From NCBI GenBank assembly GCA_963729325.1, contig CAVSNS010000010.1, positions 1-64,000 on the forward strand: 64,000 nt of DNA, given 5' to 3'. This document shows positions 56,247 to 64,000 of the stretch, in pieces. A program made the translations under genes and the position numbers. Below the pieces are notes generated by a model. The model was not told the origin of the DNA and did no database searches. It was given only the letters and a program-made list of their open reading frames with translations. Every line of letters starts with the position of its first letter. The stretch's first letter is position 1. Source of the stretch: JABCYV01 sp963729325 (GTDB lineage Bacteria > Acidobacteriota > Terriglobia > Terriglobales > Acidobacteriaceae).

Positions 56247-56690
56247 ATGAGTAAGCCCTTGCGCCAGAAAGCCATTCTTGAATTGCTGTACCAGGGTCCT
56301 GTCCCCAGCCAGGAGGATCTGCAACGCGCTCTGCGTAAGCGCGGCCTGAAGGTCGGGCAGGCGACGCTCTCGCGCGACATCCGTGATCTCGGTCTGGTGA
56401 AAACGGGGAGGGGCTACGCCCTGTCGCACGGTGATGTCTCGTCCGAGCCGGCGTTGCCTCCAGTTTCGCGGCTGGTGCGCGAGTTCGTGCTCGGGGTGCG
56501 GCCGGCGCAGAACCTGCTTGTGATCAAGACTACGGTTGGTAGTGCGCAACCCGTGGCTGCCGCTTTGGACGACGAAAACTGGCCGGAGTCCGTGGGCACG
56601 ATTGCGGGAGATGACACGATCTTGATCGTTTGCCCTGACAAGAAGGCCGCCAACCGGCTCGCTACCCGAACTCAGGAGATGCTCGCCTGA
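56247..56690 (+). CDS. argR: Arginine repressor
   Basis: This 147-residue protein has the ArgR layout. The N-terminal winged helix (residues 1-70) shows RQKAILELLYQGPVPSQEDL and QATLSRDIRDLGLVKTGRGY. The C-terminal oligomerisation and arginine-binding domain shows NLLVIKTTVGSAQPVAAALD and ESVGTIAGDDTILIVCPDKK. It represses arginine synthesis when arginine is abundant. There is no clear Shine-Dalgarno sequence, because the operator occupies that position. Its TGA overlaps the argC ATG by one base. Confidence 0.95.
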   Translation: MSKPLRQKAILELLYQGPVPSQEDLQRALRKRGLKVGQATLSRDIRDLGLVKTGRGYALSHGDVSSEPALPPVSRLVREFVLGVRPAQNLLVIKTTVGSAQPVAAALDDENWPESVGTIAGDDTILIVCPDKKAANRLATRTQEMLA

Positions 56691-57766
56691 TGCGCGCCAA
56701 GCTCAAAACAGCGATCGTGGGTGCGACCGGCTATTCCGGCCTTGAACTGGCGCGCCTGCTCTTGCGGCATCCTCATCTGGAAACGCCATTGATGCTGCGG
56801 CGAACGAACGGAGACGATGATTCGCCACGTAATGGCTTTGCAAATAATGGCTCGATCGATCTCGCCGAAATCTTTCCAGTCCTTTCCGGCAACGGCGGTT
56901 ACCCGATCCAGCCATTTTCCTGGGCAGCGTTGCAACAGCAGAATGTGGAATTGCTGTTTCTGGCGACTCCTCACCAGGCGTCGCGAGCGCTGGTACCGGA
57001 AGCGATTGCACAAGGAATTCGCGTGATTGATCTTAGCGGTGCGTGGCGGCTTAAGCAGGCTCAACACCGCGCCGTATACGGTTTCCAGGACACTGACTCG
57101 CTCACCGCCGCCGAACTGACGGAGAAAGCGGTCTATGGTCTTCCCGAGTTGAATTGCGACCGCATCCCAAATGCAACCCTGGTGGCTAATCCTGGATGTT
57201 ATGCGACTTCGGTGATCCTGGCGTTGGCGCCGTTGTTGAGTGCGGAAGTCGTTGATCGCGAGCGGGGAATCATTTCGGATTCAAAGTCGGGCGTTTCCGG
57301 GGCAGGGAAGGAGCCGACCTCGCGCACTCACTTTGTTTCTGTGGCTGACAATTTCTCTGCCTATTCGGTGTTCGGTCACCGCCATGTAGGAGAGATCATC
57401 GAGCAGTTGAAACTGGATGCTGGTCAGTTCATCTTTACTCCGCACCTGCTGCCTATCCCACGAGGAATTCTGTCGACCGTCTACGTATATCTGAATCGCG
57501 AAATGAAGCCGGCCGAAGTGGAAGCTTGCTTCCGCGATTTCTATCACGGCAAGCGGTGGGTGCGCGTGTTCGCTACGCCGCAGCTGCCACAGATTCAATT
57601 TTCCCTGCACACCAATTACTGCGACCTCGGTTTCTGTTTGGCGGAGGACGGACGTCGTCTGGTGCTGGTGTCTTGTGTGGATAACCTGCTCAAAGGTGCG
57701 GCGGGGCAGGCGGTGCAGAACATGAACCTGATGTATGGGTGGAACGAAGAGGAAGGATTGCAGTGA
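56690..57766 (+). CDS. argC: N-acetyl-gamma-glutamyl-phosphate reductase
   Basis: The 358-residue enzyme begins with the NADP-binding TAIVGATGYSGLELARLLLR. The active-site Cys lies in LVANPGCYATSVILALAPLL, and the conserved GVSGAGKEPTSRTHF follows. It reduces N-acetylglutamyl phosphate to the semialdehyde, the third step of ornithine synthesis. It starts at the stop of argR (TGATG) and its own stop overlaps the GTG of argB by four bases. Confidence 0.95.
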   Translation: MRAKLKTAIVGATGYSGLELARLLLRHPHLETPLMLRRTNGDDDSPRNGFANNGSIDLAEIFPVLSGNGGYPIQPFSWAALQQQNVELLFLATPHQASRALVPEAIAQGIRVIDLSGAWRLKQAQHRAVYGFQDTDSLTAAELTEKAVYGLPELNCDRIPNATLVANPGCYATSVILALAPLLSAEVVDRERGIISDSKSGVSGAGKEPTSRTHFVSVADNFSAYSVFGHRHVGEIIEQLKLDAGQFIFTPHLLPIPRGILSTVYVYLNREMKPAEVEACFRDFYHGKRWVRVFATPQLPQIQFSLHTNYCDLGFCLAEDGRRLVLVSCVDNLLKGAAGQAVQNMNLMYGWNEEEGLQ

Positions 57767-58548
57767 AGATTGTGATCAAGGTCGGGGGCGCCGCGCTTGA
57801 AGACAAGTCGACTATGCACAAGTGCGCCCATGCCATCGTCGAGCTGGCGCGGGATGGCCACCGAATCGCCGTGGTCCATGGCGGCGGAGCCGCGCTCACT
57901 CGCACTCTTAAGCTGCTAGGCAAAACAAGCGACTTCGTAAATGGCTTGCGCGTCACCGATGCTGAAACCCGTGACGTTGCTCTGATGGTGCTGGCGGGAA
58001 TCGTAAACAAGAGTCTCGTGGCTGCGATCATGGCCGCTGGCAACTCCGCGGTGGGTCTCTGCGGTGGGGATGGCATGGCTTTTCGTGCCCGCAAGAAACA
58101 GACTTCCGGGTACGACCTGGGTTTTGTGGGTGAAATTTGTTCGGTAGAGCCGCGCTGGTTGGAAGCTATCTGGGCTGAAGGTGGAATTCCAGTTTTGTCA
58201 TCCGTGGCATTGGGTTCCGACGGGGAATACTACAACGTGAATGCCGATCAAATGGCTGCAGCCTGCGCTGTGGCCTGCCACGCCGACAGTTTGATCTTCC
58301 TCACCGATGTAGCAGGCGTCAAGAATGCCGAAGGTTCCGTCATTCCGTGGCTAAGTACCAAGGACGTTCCCGCGATGGTCGAAGATTCGGTGATCGCGGG
58401 TGGCATGCTTCCTAAGCTCGAAGCATGCAGTCATGCGCTCAGAAAGGGAGTGGGAAGGGTGCGAATTTTTCCCGCGACTCAAGCCGAAATCCTGCCGCAG
58501 TTTTATTTCGCCAAGCTCGATTGCGGCACGGAGGTGATCGGGGGATGA
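57763..58548 (+). CDS. argB: Acetylglutamate kinase
   Basis: The GTG at 57763 overlaps the argC stop (GTGA) and begins directly before IVIKVGGAALEDKSTM; starts further upstream lie within argC. The 261-residue product has VVHGGGAALTRTLKLLG (the glycine-rich catalytic loop), VSVALGSDG-like SVALGSDGEYYNVNADQMAA, IFLTDVAGVKNAEGS and IAGGMLPKLEACSHAL. It phosphorylates N-acetylglutamate. Length matches the E. coli-type enzyme without an extended N-terminal helix, which is often the arginine-insensitive form. Confidence 0.95.
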   Translation: MKIVIKVGGAALEDKSTMHKCAHAIVELARDGHRIAVVHGGGAALTRTLKLLGKTSDFVNGLRVTDAETRDVALMVLAGIVNKSLVAAIMAAGNSAVGLCGGDGMAFRARKKQTSGYDLGFVGEICSVEPRWLEAIWAEGGIPVLSSVALGSDGEYYNVNADQMAAACAVACHADSLIFLTDVAGVKNAEGSVIPWLSTKDVPAMVEDSVIAGGMLPKLEACSHALRKGVGRVRIFPATQAEILPQFYFAKLDCGTEVIGG

Positions 58549-59808
58549 ATCTCGCTTCCGTTATTCGCTCGGAATCCAAGCTGTTGCTTCCCACCTACGA
58601 TCGTCAGCGGGTGATGTTTACCCGTGGGCGTGGAGTGTATCTCTGGGATTCAGAGGGGAGACGGTACCTCGACTTTTTGAGTGGAATCGGGGTGAATGCT
58701 CTCGGTCACGGACATCCGGCGATCCGCTCTGCCCTGAAGCGGCAAGCGGGCCGGCTGATTCACGTTTCCAATCTTTTCTTTCACGAGTATCAAGCTGAAC
58801 TAGCTAAGCGACTGACCAAGATTTCTGGTCTGCAAAAGGCCTTTTTCTGTAACAGCGGTACCGAAGCCTGGGAAGGCGCTCTCAAGCTCGCACGCGCTTT
58901 CGCGCGAACGCAGAACAGCAACGGTCACAAAGCCAAGTGGCGTCTTCTAGCTCTGGAGAATTCCTTCCACGGCCGCACTTTTGGTTCTTTGGCCACCACC
59001 GGGCAGGAGAAATACCGGCATCCCTTCGCGCCCCTGGTTCCAGGGGTCGGCTTCGTTGCATTCAACGACGCAGAGGACCTGAAGCGGCAATTCGACGGCA
59101 GCGTATGTGCCGTCTGCCTGGAGACCATCCAGGGAGAAGGTGGAATTCGCCCGCTGAGCCAGGAATTCCTGCAAACCGCTCGGCAGCTGACGGATCGCAC
59201 CGGAGCTCTGTTGATCCTCGATGAAATCCAATGCGGACTGGGCCGTACCGGCCGCTATTTCGCCTATCAGCATTACGGTATAAAACCCGACATCGTCACT
59301 GTGGCCAAGCCCCTGGCTGCGGGATTGCCGTTGGGAGCGATCCTTACCACGAATCGCGTAGCCAGCGGCATGCATCCCGGAATGCATGGCACTACCTTCG
59401 GAGGTGGCCCGCTAGCGTGCGCGGTGGCTATCGAGTTTCTGCGAGTTCTGGATAGCTCTGATGGCCCATGTGCGGGAAATCGGGGAGTACTTCCGCGCAC
59501 AACTGGAAATGCTCAAAAGTCGGCATCACTGCGTCCGCGAGATTCGTGGCATGGGTCTGATGCTGGGCATGGAACTCGATTCTGCCGATACCGCAAAAGC
59601 GGTAGTCGCACAATTACTGCAAAAAGGCATTCTCATCAATCGCACACAGGAAACCGTGCTGCGTTTCCTGCCGCCTTACGTCATCCAGGAAAAGCACGTG
59701 GACCAAGTGATCCAGGCACTCGACTCGGCGTTGCCCCACAACTCCTCGACGCAGAGCCGGGCCAAAGGTTTGACTACGAAGTCTAAGAAAAGGAGCCAAA
59801 CACATTGA
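58545..59808 (+). CDS. argD: Acetylornithine aminotransferase, one frameshift
   Basis: The ATG at 58545 overlaps the argB stop (ATGA). Landmarks are FLSGIGVNALGHGHPAIRSA, CNSGTEAWEGALKLARAFA, LLILDEIQCGLGRTGRYFA and VTVAKPLAAGLPLGAILTT with the PLP lysine. One extra base near 59455 breaks the frame in FLRVLDSLMAHVREIGEYFR; the rest continues to 59808, for 420 residues. It converts N-acetylglutamate semialdehyde to N-acetylornithine. The stop overlaps the argF TTG by four bases. Confidence 0.9.
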
Positions 59809-60818
59809 GCAGCAAGCCATTCAATGCGACGCGGGTAACGCATCCGCCCGCTCCGGCAATTTTTTCTTGCCGTGATCTGGTCTCGATTCGCGATCTCGCG
59901 CCCGAGGACATCGAAGCGATCTTCCATCTTGCTGGACTGATGAAGGCACGCCCTGTCAAATTCCAGAAATCCCTTGCCGGGAAACAGATCGTGATGTTCT
60001 TCGAGAAGCCGTCTTTGCGGACGCGTCTCACCTTTGAGGCAGGAATGGCGAGCATGGGCGGTTGGACATCTTTCGTCGACCAGACCCAGGGCCGCCTCGA
60101 TGCGCGAGAAAAACTCAGCGATATCGCTCATAACGTCGAGCGTTGGGTGGATGGGATCGTGCTGCGCACCTTCGCTCACAGTACCGTGGAGAATATGGCC
60201 GAACATGCCTGCATCCCGGTGATCAATGCGCTCAGCGACCTTGAACATCCCTGCCAGGCTCTGGCGGATTACTTCACATTGCAGGAGCGGTTCGGAGATC
60301 TCAAGAATATCTGCCTGGCCTACGTTGGTGACGGAAACAATGTGGCGCACTCTTTGCTGCTTACCTGCGCCTGCTTGGGCTCCAGAATGCGGATCGCAAC
60401 GCCGAGGGGCTACGAACCTGACCCGCAGATTGTCGCTGATGCACAGGACATGGCCCGGACAACCGGCGCCGTGATCGAAATTCTTTCCGATCCACACGCC
60501 GCCGTGGACGGCGTCGACGCTGTCTATACCGATGCCTGGACCAGCATGGGCCAGGAGCAGGAGGCCGAAGAACGCGACCGGATTTTCCCGCCGTACCAAG
60601 TGAACGAGGAGCTTGTGTCCGGGGCAGCTCCACACGCCGTTTTCATGCATTGCTTGCCAGCGCACCGTGGCCAGGAAATCACTGACGCCGTCATGGACTC
60701 GGTTCGGTCTGTTGTCTTCGATCAGGCGGAAAGCCGCCTGCACATACAGAAGGCGATTTTGCTGTTATTGCTTGGCGGCGAGTTGGGCCGCTTTCCTGCG
60801 AGGAGTGCTCATGTCTGA
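59805..60818 (+). CDS. argF: Ornithine carbamoyltransferase
   Basis: The TTG at 59805 overlaps the argD stop (TTGA) and has AGGAG about nine bases upstream. The 337-residue protein shows FFEKPSLRTRLTFEAGMASM (carbamoyl-phosphate loop, SLRTR in place of the usual STRTR), HPCQALADYFTLQERFGDL, YTDAWTSMGQEQEAEERDRI and the ornithine-site HCLPAHRGQEITDAVMD. HCLPA supports ornithine over acetylornithine as substrate. The argG ATG lies eight bases before the end of this gene. Confidence 0.93.
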   Translation: MSSKPFNATRVTHPPAPAIFSCRDLVSIRDLAPEDIEAIFHLAGLMKARPVKFQKSLAGKQIVMFFEKPSLRTRLTFEAGMASMGGWTSFVDQTQGRLDAREKLSDIAHNVERWVDGIVLRTFAHSTVENMAEHACIPVINALSDLEHPCQALADYFTLQERFGDLKNICLAYVGDGNNVAHSLLLTCACLGSRMRIATPRGYEPDPQIVADAQDMARTTGAVIEILSDPHAAVDGVDAVYTDAWTSMGQEQEAEERDRIFPPYQVNEELVSGAAPHAVFMHCLPAHRGQEITDAVMDSVRSVVFDQAESRLHIQKAILLLLLGGELGRFPARSAHV

Positions 60819-62031
60819 GAAAGTAGTGCTTGCCTACTCCGGAGGCTTGGATACCTCCATCATCATTCCCTGGCTGAAGGAAAACTACGCCTACGACGTG
60901 ATCGCGATGGTGGGCGACGTGGGGCAGGGGGACGACCTTGAAGCGGTTGTCGAGAAAGCTTATAAAACCGGGGCCAGCAAAGTTGTAGTTGAAGATCTCC
61001 GTGAAGAATTCCTCACCGGATACGTGTTTCGAGCACTGAAGGCTGGTGCCGTATACGAACACAAATATTTGCTTGGGACATCGCTGGCGCGTCCGGTGAT
61101 CGCCAAACACCAAGTAGAGGTGGCTCTCCGGGAAGCCGCAACTGCCGTGGCCCATGGCTGTACCGGCAAAGGCAATGATCAGGTGCGCTTCGAGTTGACC
61201 TATCAGGCGCTGGCCCCGGAACTCAAGGTGATCGCGCCGTGGCGAGAATGGACTCTGAAATCGCGCGAAGACTGTCTCGACTATGCCGAAAAACACGGAA
61301 TTCCGGTAGCGGCCAGCCGGGAGAAAATCCACAGCCGCGATCGCAATCTATGGCACATCAGCCACGAAGGTGGAGAGCTGGAAGATGCGGCCAATGCGCC
61401 ATTTCCTGACACGTGGCAGCTCACTCGCTCGCCGCAGGAAGCGCCGGACCGAGAGGAGCAGGTGACGGTTGGTTTTGGAAAGGGAATTCCGGTGTCGGTT
61501 AACGGGATGAAGCTCGATCCGGTATCACTGGTTGAGCTTCTGAATGATATCGGAGCGCGCAATGCAATCGGACGCGTCGATCTGGTGGAAAACAGGTTTG
61601 TGGGGATCAAATCCCGTGGATGTTACGAAACTCCCGGCGGAACTCTGCTTGTTACAGCCCATCGCGAGCTTGAGGCTCTATGCCTGGAACGTGATGTCGC
61701 GCATTTCAAGCAGCACGTCGGACTGAAGTATGCCGAGCTGGTCTACTTTGGTTTGTGGTTCACGCCGTTGCGCGAAGCGCTAGACGCGTTTGTCGAGACC
61801 ACACAAAAAGAGATGACGGGAGCGGTCACACTCTCCCTTTACAAAGGCAACGTAGCGATCGTAAGCCGCGAGTCCGACTACTCACTGTATCGCACCGATC
61901 TATCTTCGTTCACCATGAGTGACAGCTACAACCAGAAAGATGCCGAAGGTTTCATCCGCATCCTGGGTCTGCCGTCCCGCTCGCGCGCGCACGCCCGCGC
62001 GGAAGCCACAAGATCGGAGGTGGCTCGATGA
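60811..62031 (+). CDS. argG: Argininosuccinate synthase
   Basis: The ATG at 60811 follows GAGGAG and overlaps argF by eight bases. The 406-residue enzyme begins KVVLAYSGGLDTSIIIPWLK with the PP-loop SGGLDTS. AHGCTGKGNDQVRFELTYQA and SRDRNLWHISHEGGELED are also family landmarks. It joins citrulline and aspartate with ATP. The C-terminal end is rich in Ala and Arg. The argH ATG overlaps the stop by four bases. Confidence 0.95.
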   Translation: MSEKVVLAYSGGLDTSIIIPWLKENYAYDVIAMVGDVGQGDDLEAVVEKAYKTGASKVVVEDLREEFLTGYVFRALKAGAVYEHKYLLGTSLARPVIAKHQVEVALREAATAVAHGCTGKGNDQVRFELTYQALAPELKVIAPWREWTLKSREDCLDYAEKHGIPVAASREKIHSRDRNLWHISHEGGELEDAANAPFPDTWQLTRSPQEAPDREEQVTVGFGKGIPVSVNGMKLDPVSLVELLNDIGARNAIGRVDLVENRFVGIKSRGCYETPGGTLLVTAHRELEALCLERDVAHFKQHVGLKYAELVYFGLWFTPLREALDAFVETTQKEMTGAVTLSLYKGNVAIVSRESDYSLYRTDLSSFTMSDSYNQKDAEGFIRILGLPSRSRAHARAEATRSEVAR

Positions 62032-63429
62032 AGATGTGGTCTGGCCGCTTCCGGCAGCCGCTCGATCCTGCTTTCGAGCGCTGGCAGCGCTCCTTTGACT
62101 TTGATCAGCGCCTGCTGACGTTATGAGCTTGAGGCCAGCCGGGCCCATGCTCGCGCTCTAAAGGAGGTGGGCATCCTGACTTCGGGTGAGCTGATCGCGA
62201 TTCTGCAGGGACTGGAAAAGATCGGTGAGCAAGCAGCGGCTCCAGCATTTCTTGAAGATGATGAGGCGGAAGATGTGCATCACTTCGTCGAGAAACAGTT
62301 GGTCACCTTGATTGGCGACGTCGGATACAAATTGCACAGCGGGCGCAGTCGCAACGAGCAGATCGCAACTGATCTTCGGCTATACGTTCGAACCAGCATT
62401 GATCACCTGCACTCCGACGTGGCGGAATGGGTGGGCGTCCTACTAGATCGCGCTGAGCAGGCCGGAATCGCGGCCATGCCTGCCTACACTCATCTGCAAC
62501 GGGCAGAGCCGGTCTTGGTATCACACTGGCTGCTGGCTTACGTGGAGATGTTTCTGCGTGATGCGGATCGGTTTTCTGACTGCCGCAAGCGAGTCAATCT
62601 TTGTCCGCTGGGTTCAGGTGCGGTTGCGGGCGCCACGCTGCCGCTGGATCGCCGCGCTGTCGCCTCTGATCTCGGCTTTGATGGTCCCACTGCCAACAGT
62701 CTCGACGCGACAAGCGACCGTGACTTCGCCTTGGAATTCGTCAGTGCACTTTCTTTGCTTGCCCTGCACCTGAGTCGCTGGGCCGAAGAGATGATTCTGT
62801 TTTCCTCGCAGGAGTTTGGTTTCGTTCGCCTGCCCGAAGCGTATTCCACTGGCAGCAGCGCCATGCCGCAAAAGAAGAATCCGGATTTACTGGAATTGAC
62901 GCGGGGCAAGACTGCTCGAATCATCGGAGATGTCACGGCCCTACTTGTGACGATGAAGGGACTGCCCCTCGCTTACAACAAAGACCTCCAGGAAACCCAA
63001 GAGCCGCTCTTCGATGCCGCGGATACCGTCATGGGCCTGCTTCCGCTGGTAACTGGATGGATGAAGGCGGTGGACTTTAATTACGAGCGCATGCAGGAGG
63101 CCGCCCAATCTGGTTTCATGAATGCCTGGGCCGCAGCCACCTATCTGGTGCAACGCGCAGTTCCTTTCCGCTTGGCCCATGAGCAAATCGGTAAGGCAGT
63201 GCAGCTATGCCTGGAAAAGGATTGTGAGCTGCAGGACCTGTCGCTGGAAGATCTGCGACGATTGAATCCGCTATTCGACACGGATTTCTACGATTGCCTG
63301 AAACTGCAGTCCGTGCTGGCCATTCATGATGTTCCGGGAGGCACAGCGCCAGCCCGAGTGCGGCAGGCGATCGCCGCCGCCAGGCAGAAGATTGGCTCCA
63401 TGCGCGAGGATGTCCATGCGCACGCGTGA
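62028..63429 (+). CDS. argH: Argininosuccinate lyase, one frameshift
   Basis: The ATG at 62028 gives MKMWSGRFRQPLDPAFERWQ, the normal start of ArgH. One extra base near 62122 causes an early TGA; dropping it restores LLTYELEASRAHARALKEVG and the frame then runs to 63429, 466 residues. Landmarks are GDVGYKLHSGRSRNEQIATD, ATSDRDFALEFVSALSLLAL and the fumarase-superfamily signature GSSAMPQKKNPDLLELTRGK. It splits argininosuccinate into arginine and fumarate. It overlaps the following acetyltransferase gene. Confidence 0.92.
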
Positions 63430-63926
63430 AGCCAAGTTGCCCGATGCCGAGCGAATTCACGAGCTTATCTCCGTTTATTCCGGAGACGGCACCCTCCTGC
63501 CTCGGACCTTTGCCGAGATTTGCGAAAACGTCCGCGATTTTGTGGTTTTGGTGCGAGACCGACGCATCATCGGCTGCGGCGCGCTTCACCTCTATGGCCA
63601 GCATCTCGCGGAAATACGCTCCATCACTGTTGATCCCGCCGAACAAGGCTCCGGGGGCGGAAAGCGGCTGGTAAAGGCTCTTGCTCGATCAGGCCAAGAA
63701 ACATCGCGTCACTTGTATATGTCTTTTTACCCGCAAGCCGGAGTTTTTCTCCCAGTTAGGTTTTGCTGTGGCCCAGCGCGAAGACTTGCCAGACAAGATC
63801 CATAAAGATTGCTGCGTTTGTCCGCGCTTTCATTTCTGTGATGAAGTTGCGATGGTGCGTGGTGAACTGCCCAAATTCGCGATCCTGCCGGAGCCTACCA
63901 GGTGGCTGGTAAAGCTCCAGGTATGA
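63410..63926 (+). CDS. argA: ArgA-type GNAT N-acetyltransferase (N-acetylglutamate synthase), one frameshift
   Basis: The start is ATG 63410 or 63416, inside the 3' end of argH. The GNAT domain shows REAKLPDAERIHELISVYSG, FVVLVRDRRIIGCGALHLYG and IRSITVDPAEQGSGGGKRLV (acetyl-CoA loop). An extra base near 63682 breaks KALLDQAKKHRVTCICLF; the tail runs to 63926, 171 residues. Near the C-terminus a Cys group (CCVCPRFHFCDEVAM) is typical of the short ArgA-like enzymes. It would acetylate glutamate in the first step. The argJ ATG overlaps the stop by four bases. Confidence 0.82.
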
Positions 63927-64000
63927 CCGTACTTGTGGATTCCTCCAAAACAATACATTTGCCCGAGGGATTCAGTTTTTCCGCCGTGGCTGCTGGTTTG
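63923..64000 (+). CDS. argJ: Bifunctional ArgJ (glutamate/ornithine acetyltransferase), cut by window edge
   Basis: Only the first 26 residues are in the window. The ATG at 63923 overlaps the preceding stop (ATGA). The start reads MTVLVDSSKTIHLPEGFSFS and AVAAGL, which matches the N-terminal landmark of ArgJ (PxGFxxxAVAAGIK). Position after argH and the ArgA-like gene agrees. ArgJ recycles the acetyl group from acetylornithine to glutamate. Confidence 0.7.
   Translation, partial: MTVLVDSSKTIHLPEGFSFSAVAAGL

Noticed and set aside
10269..63926. Programmed +1 ribosomal frameshifting as the cause of the many frame changes
   Set aside because: The break sites share no slippery sequence or stimulatory element, occur in unrelated genes, and cluster by region. 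Sequencing error explains them more simply.
1..64000. Mobile elements, CRISPR arrays, tRNA or rRNA genes
   Set aside because: I looked for transposase-like frames, regular short repeats and tRNA T-loop patterns and saw none that I could support.

Overview
The window looks like chromosomal DNA from an Acidobacteriota bacterium, most likely class Terriglobia. The evidence is a VWFA-related protein of the type typical of acidobacteria, large Oar-like TonB-dependent receptors with an N-terminal carboxypeptidase-regulatory-like domain, a DUF4331/TPR/TonB-receptor trio, many small secreted proteins of acidobacterial type, and a moderately GC-rich base composition by eye. No rRNA, tRNA, CRISPR array, insertion sequence or phage gene was seen.

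Layout. 0-1.2 kb: molybdenum-related genes (a Mop protein, a small molybdopterin-oxidoreductase-fold protein, an HTH-Mop regulator). 1.3-4.4 kb: outer-membrane and small secreted proteins. 4.4-10.2 kb: a complete RND efflux operon (fusion protein, pump, TolC). 10.3-14.5 kb: secreted and outer-membrane proteins on the minus strand. 14.9-18.8 kb: a GntR regulator and a pair of FtsX/MacB-like permeases. 18.8-25.7 kb: a minus-strand block for L-lactate oxidation, lactate uptake and succinate dehydrogenase (lldD, lctP, sdhC, sdhA, sdhB, TPR protein). 25.9-33.3 kb: a secreted glycosidase facing a DUF4331-TPR-TonB receptor cluster. 33.5-38.5 kb: ABC exporters and an esterase. 38.9-44.4 kb: a TonB receptor and a VWFA protein. 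44.5-54.1 kb: sulfur assimilation and glutamate synthase (ferredoxin-type sulfite/nitrite reductase, siroheme synthesis, APS/PAPS reductase, gltB, LysR). 54.2-56.1 kb: aspartate kinase. 56.2-64 kb: a tightly overlapping arginine operon argR-C-B-D-F-G-H-A-J, with argJ cut by the window edge.

The most interesting signals are two transcription attenuators that share one design. The first lies before the sulfite-reductase gene and has a hidden polycysteine leader peptide. The second lies before aspartate kinase and has a leader peptide rich in Thr, Ile, Met and Lys. In each, segments 1:2, 2:3 and 3:4 can pair alternatively, and 3:4 is an intrinsic terminator built on the same core. A 36-bp operator-like palindrome also sits directly before argR.

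Caution about the sequence. At least 16 otherwise convincing genes are broken by single-base frame changes. By reading across them I count about 28 apparent one-base insertions and only two to four deletions, and these fall even in core biosynthetic genes (argD, argH, gltB, cobA). The tracts at about 0-10 kb, 19-26 kb and 54-58 kb are clean. This looks like insertion-biased sequencing error more than real gene decay, so broken genes are given as one span with the break points stated.
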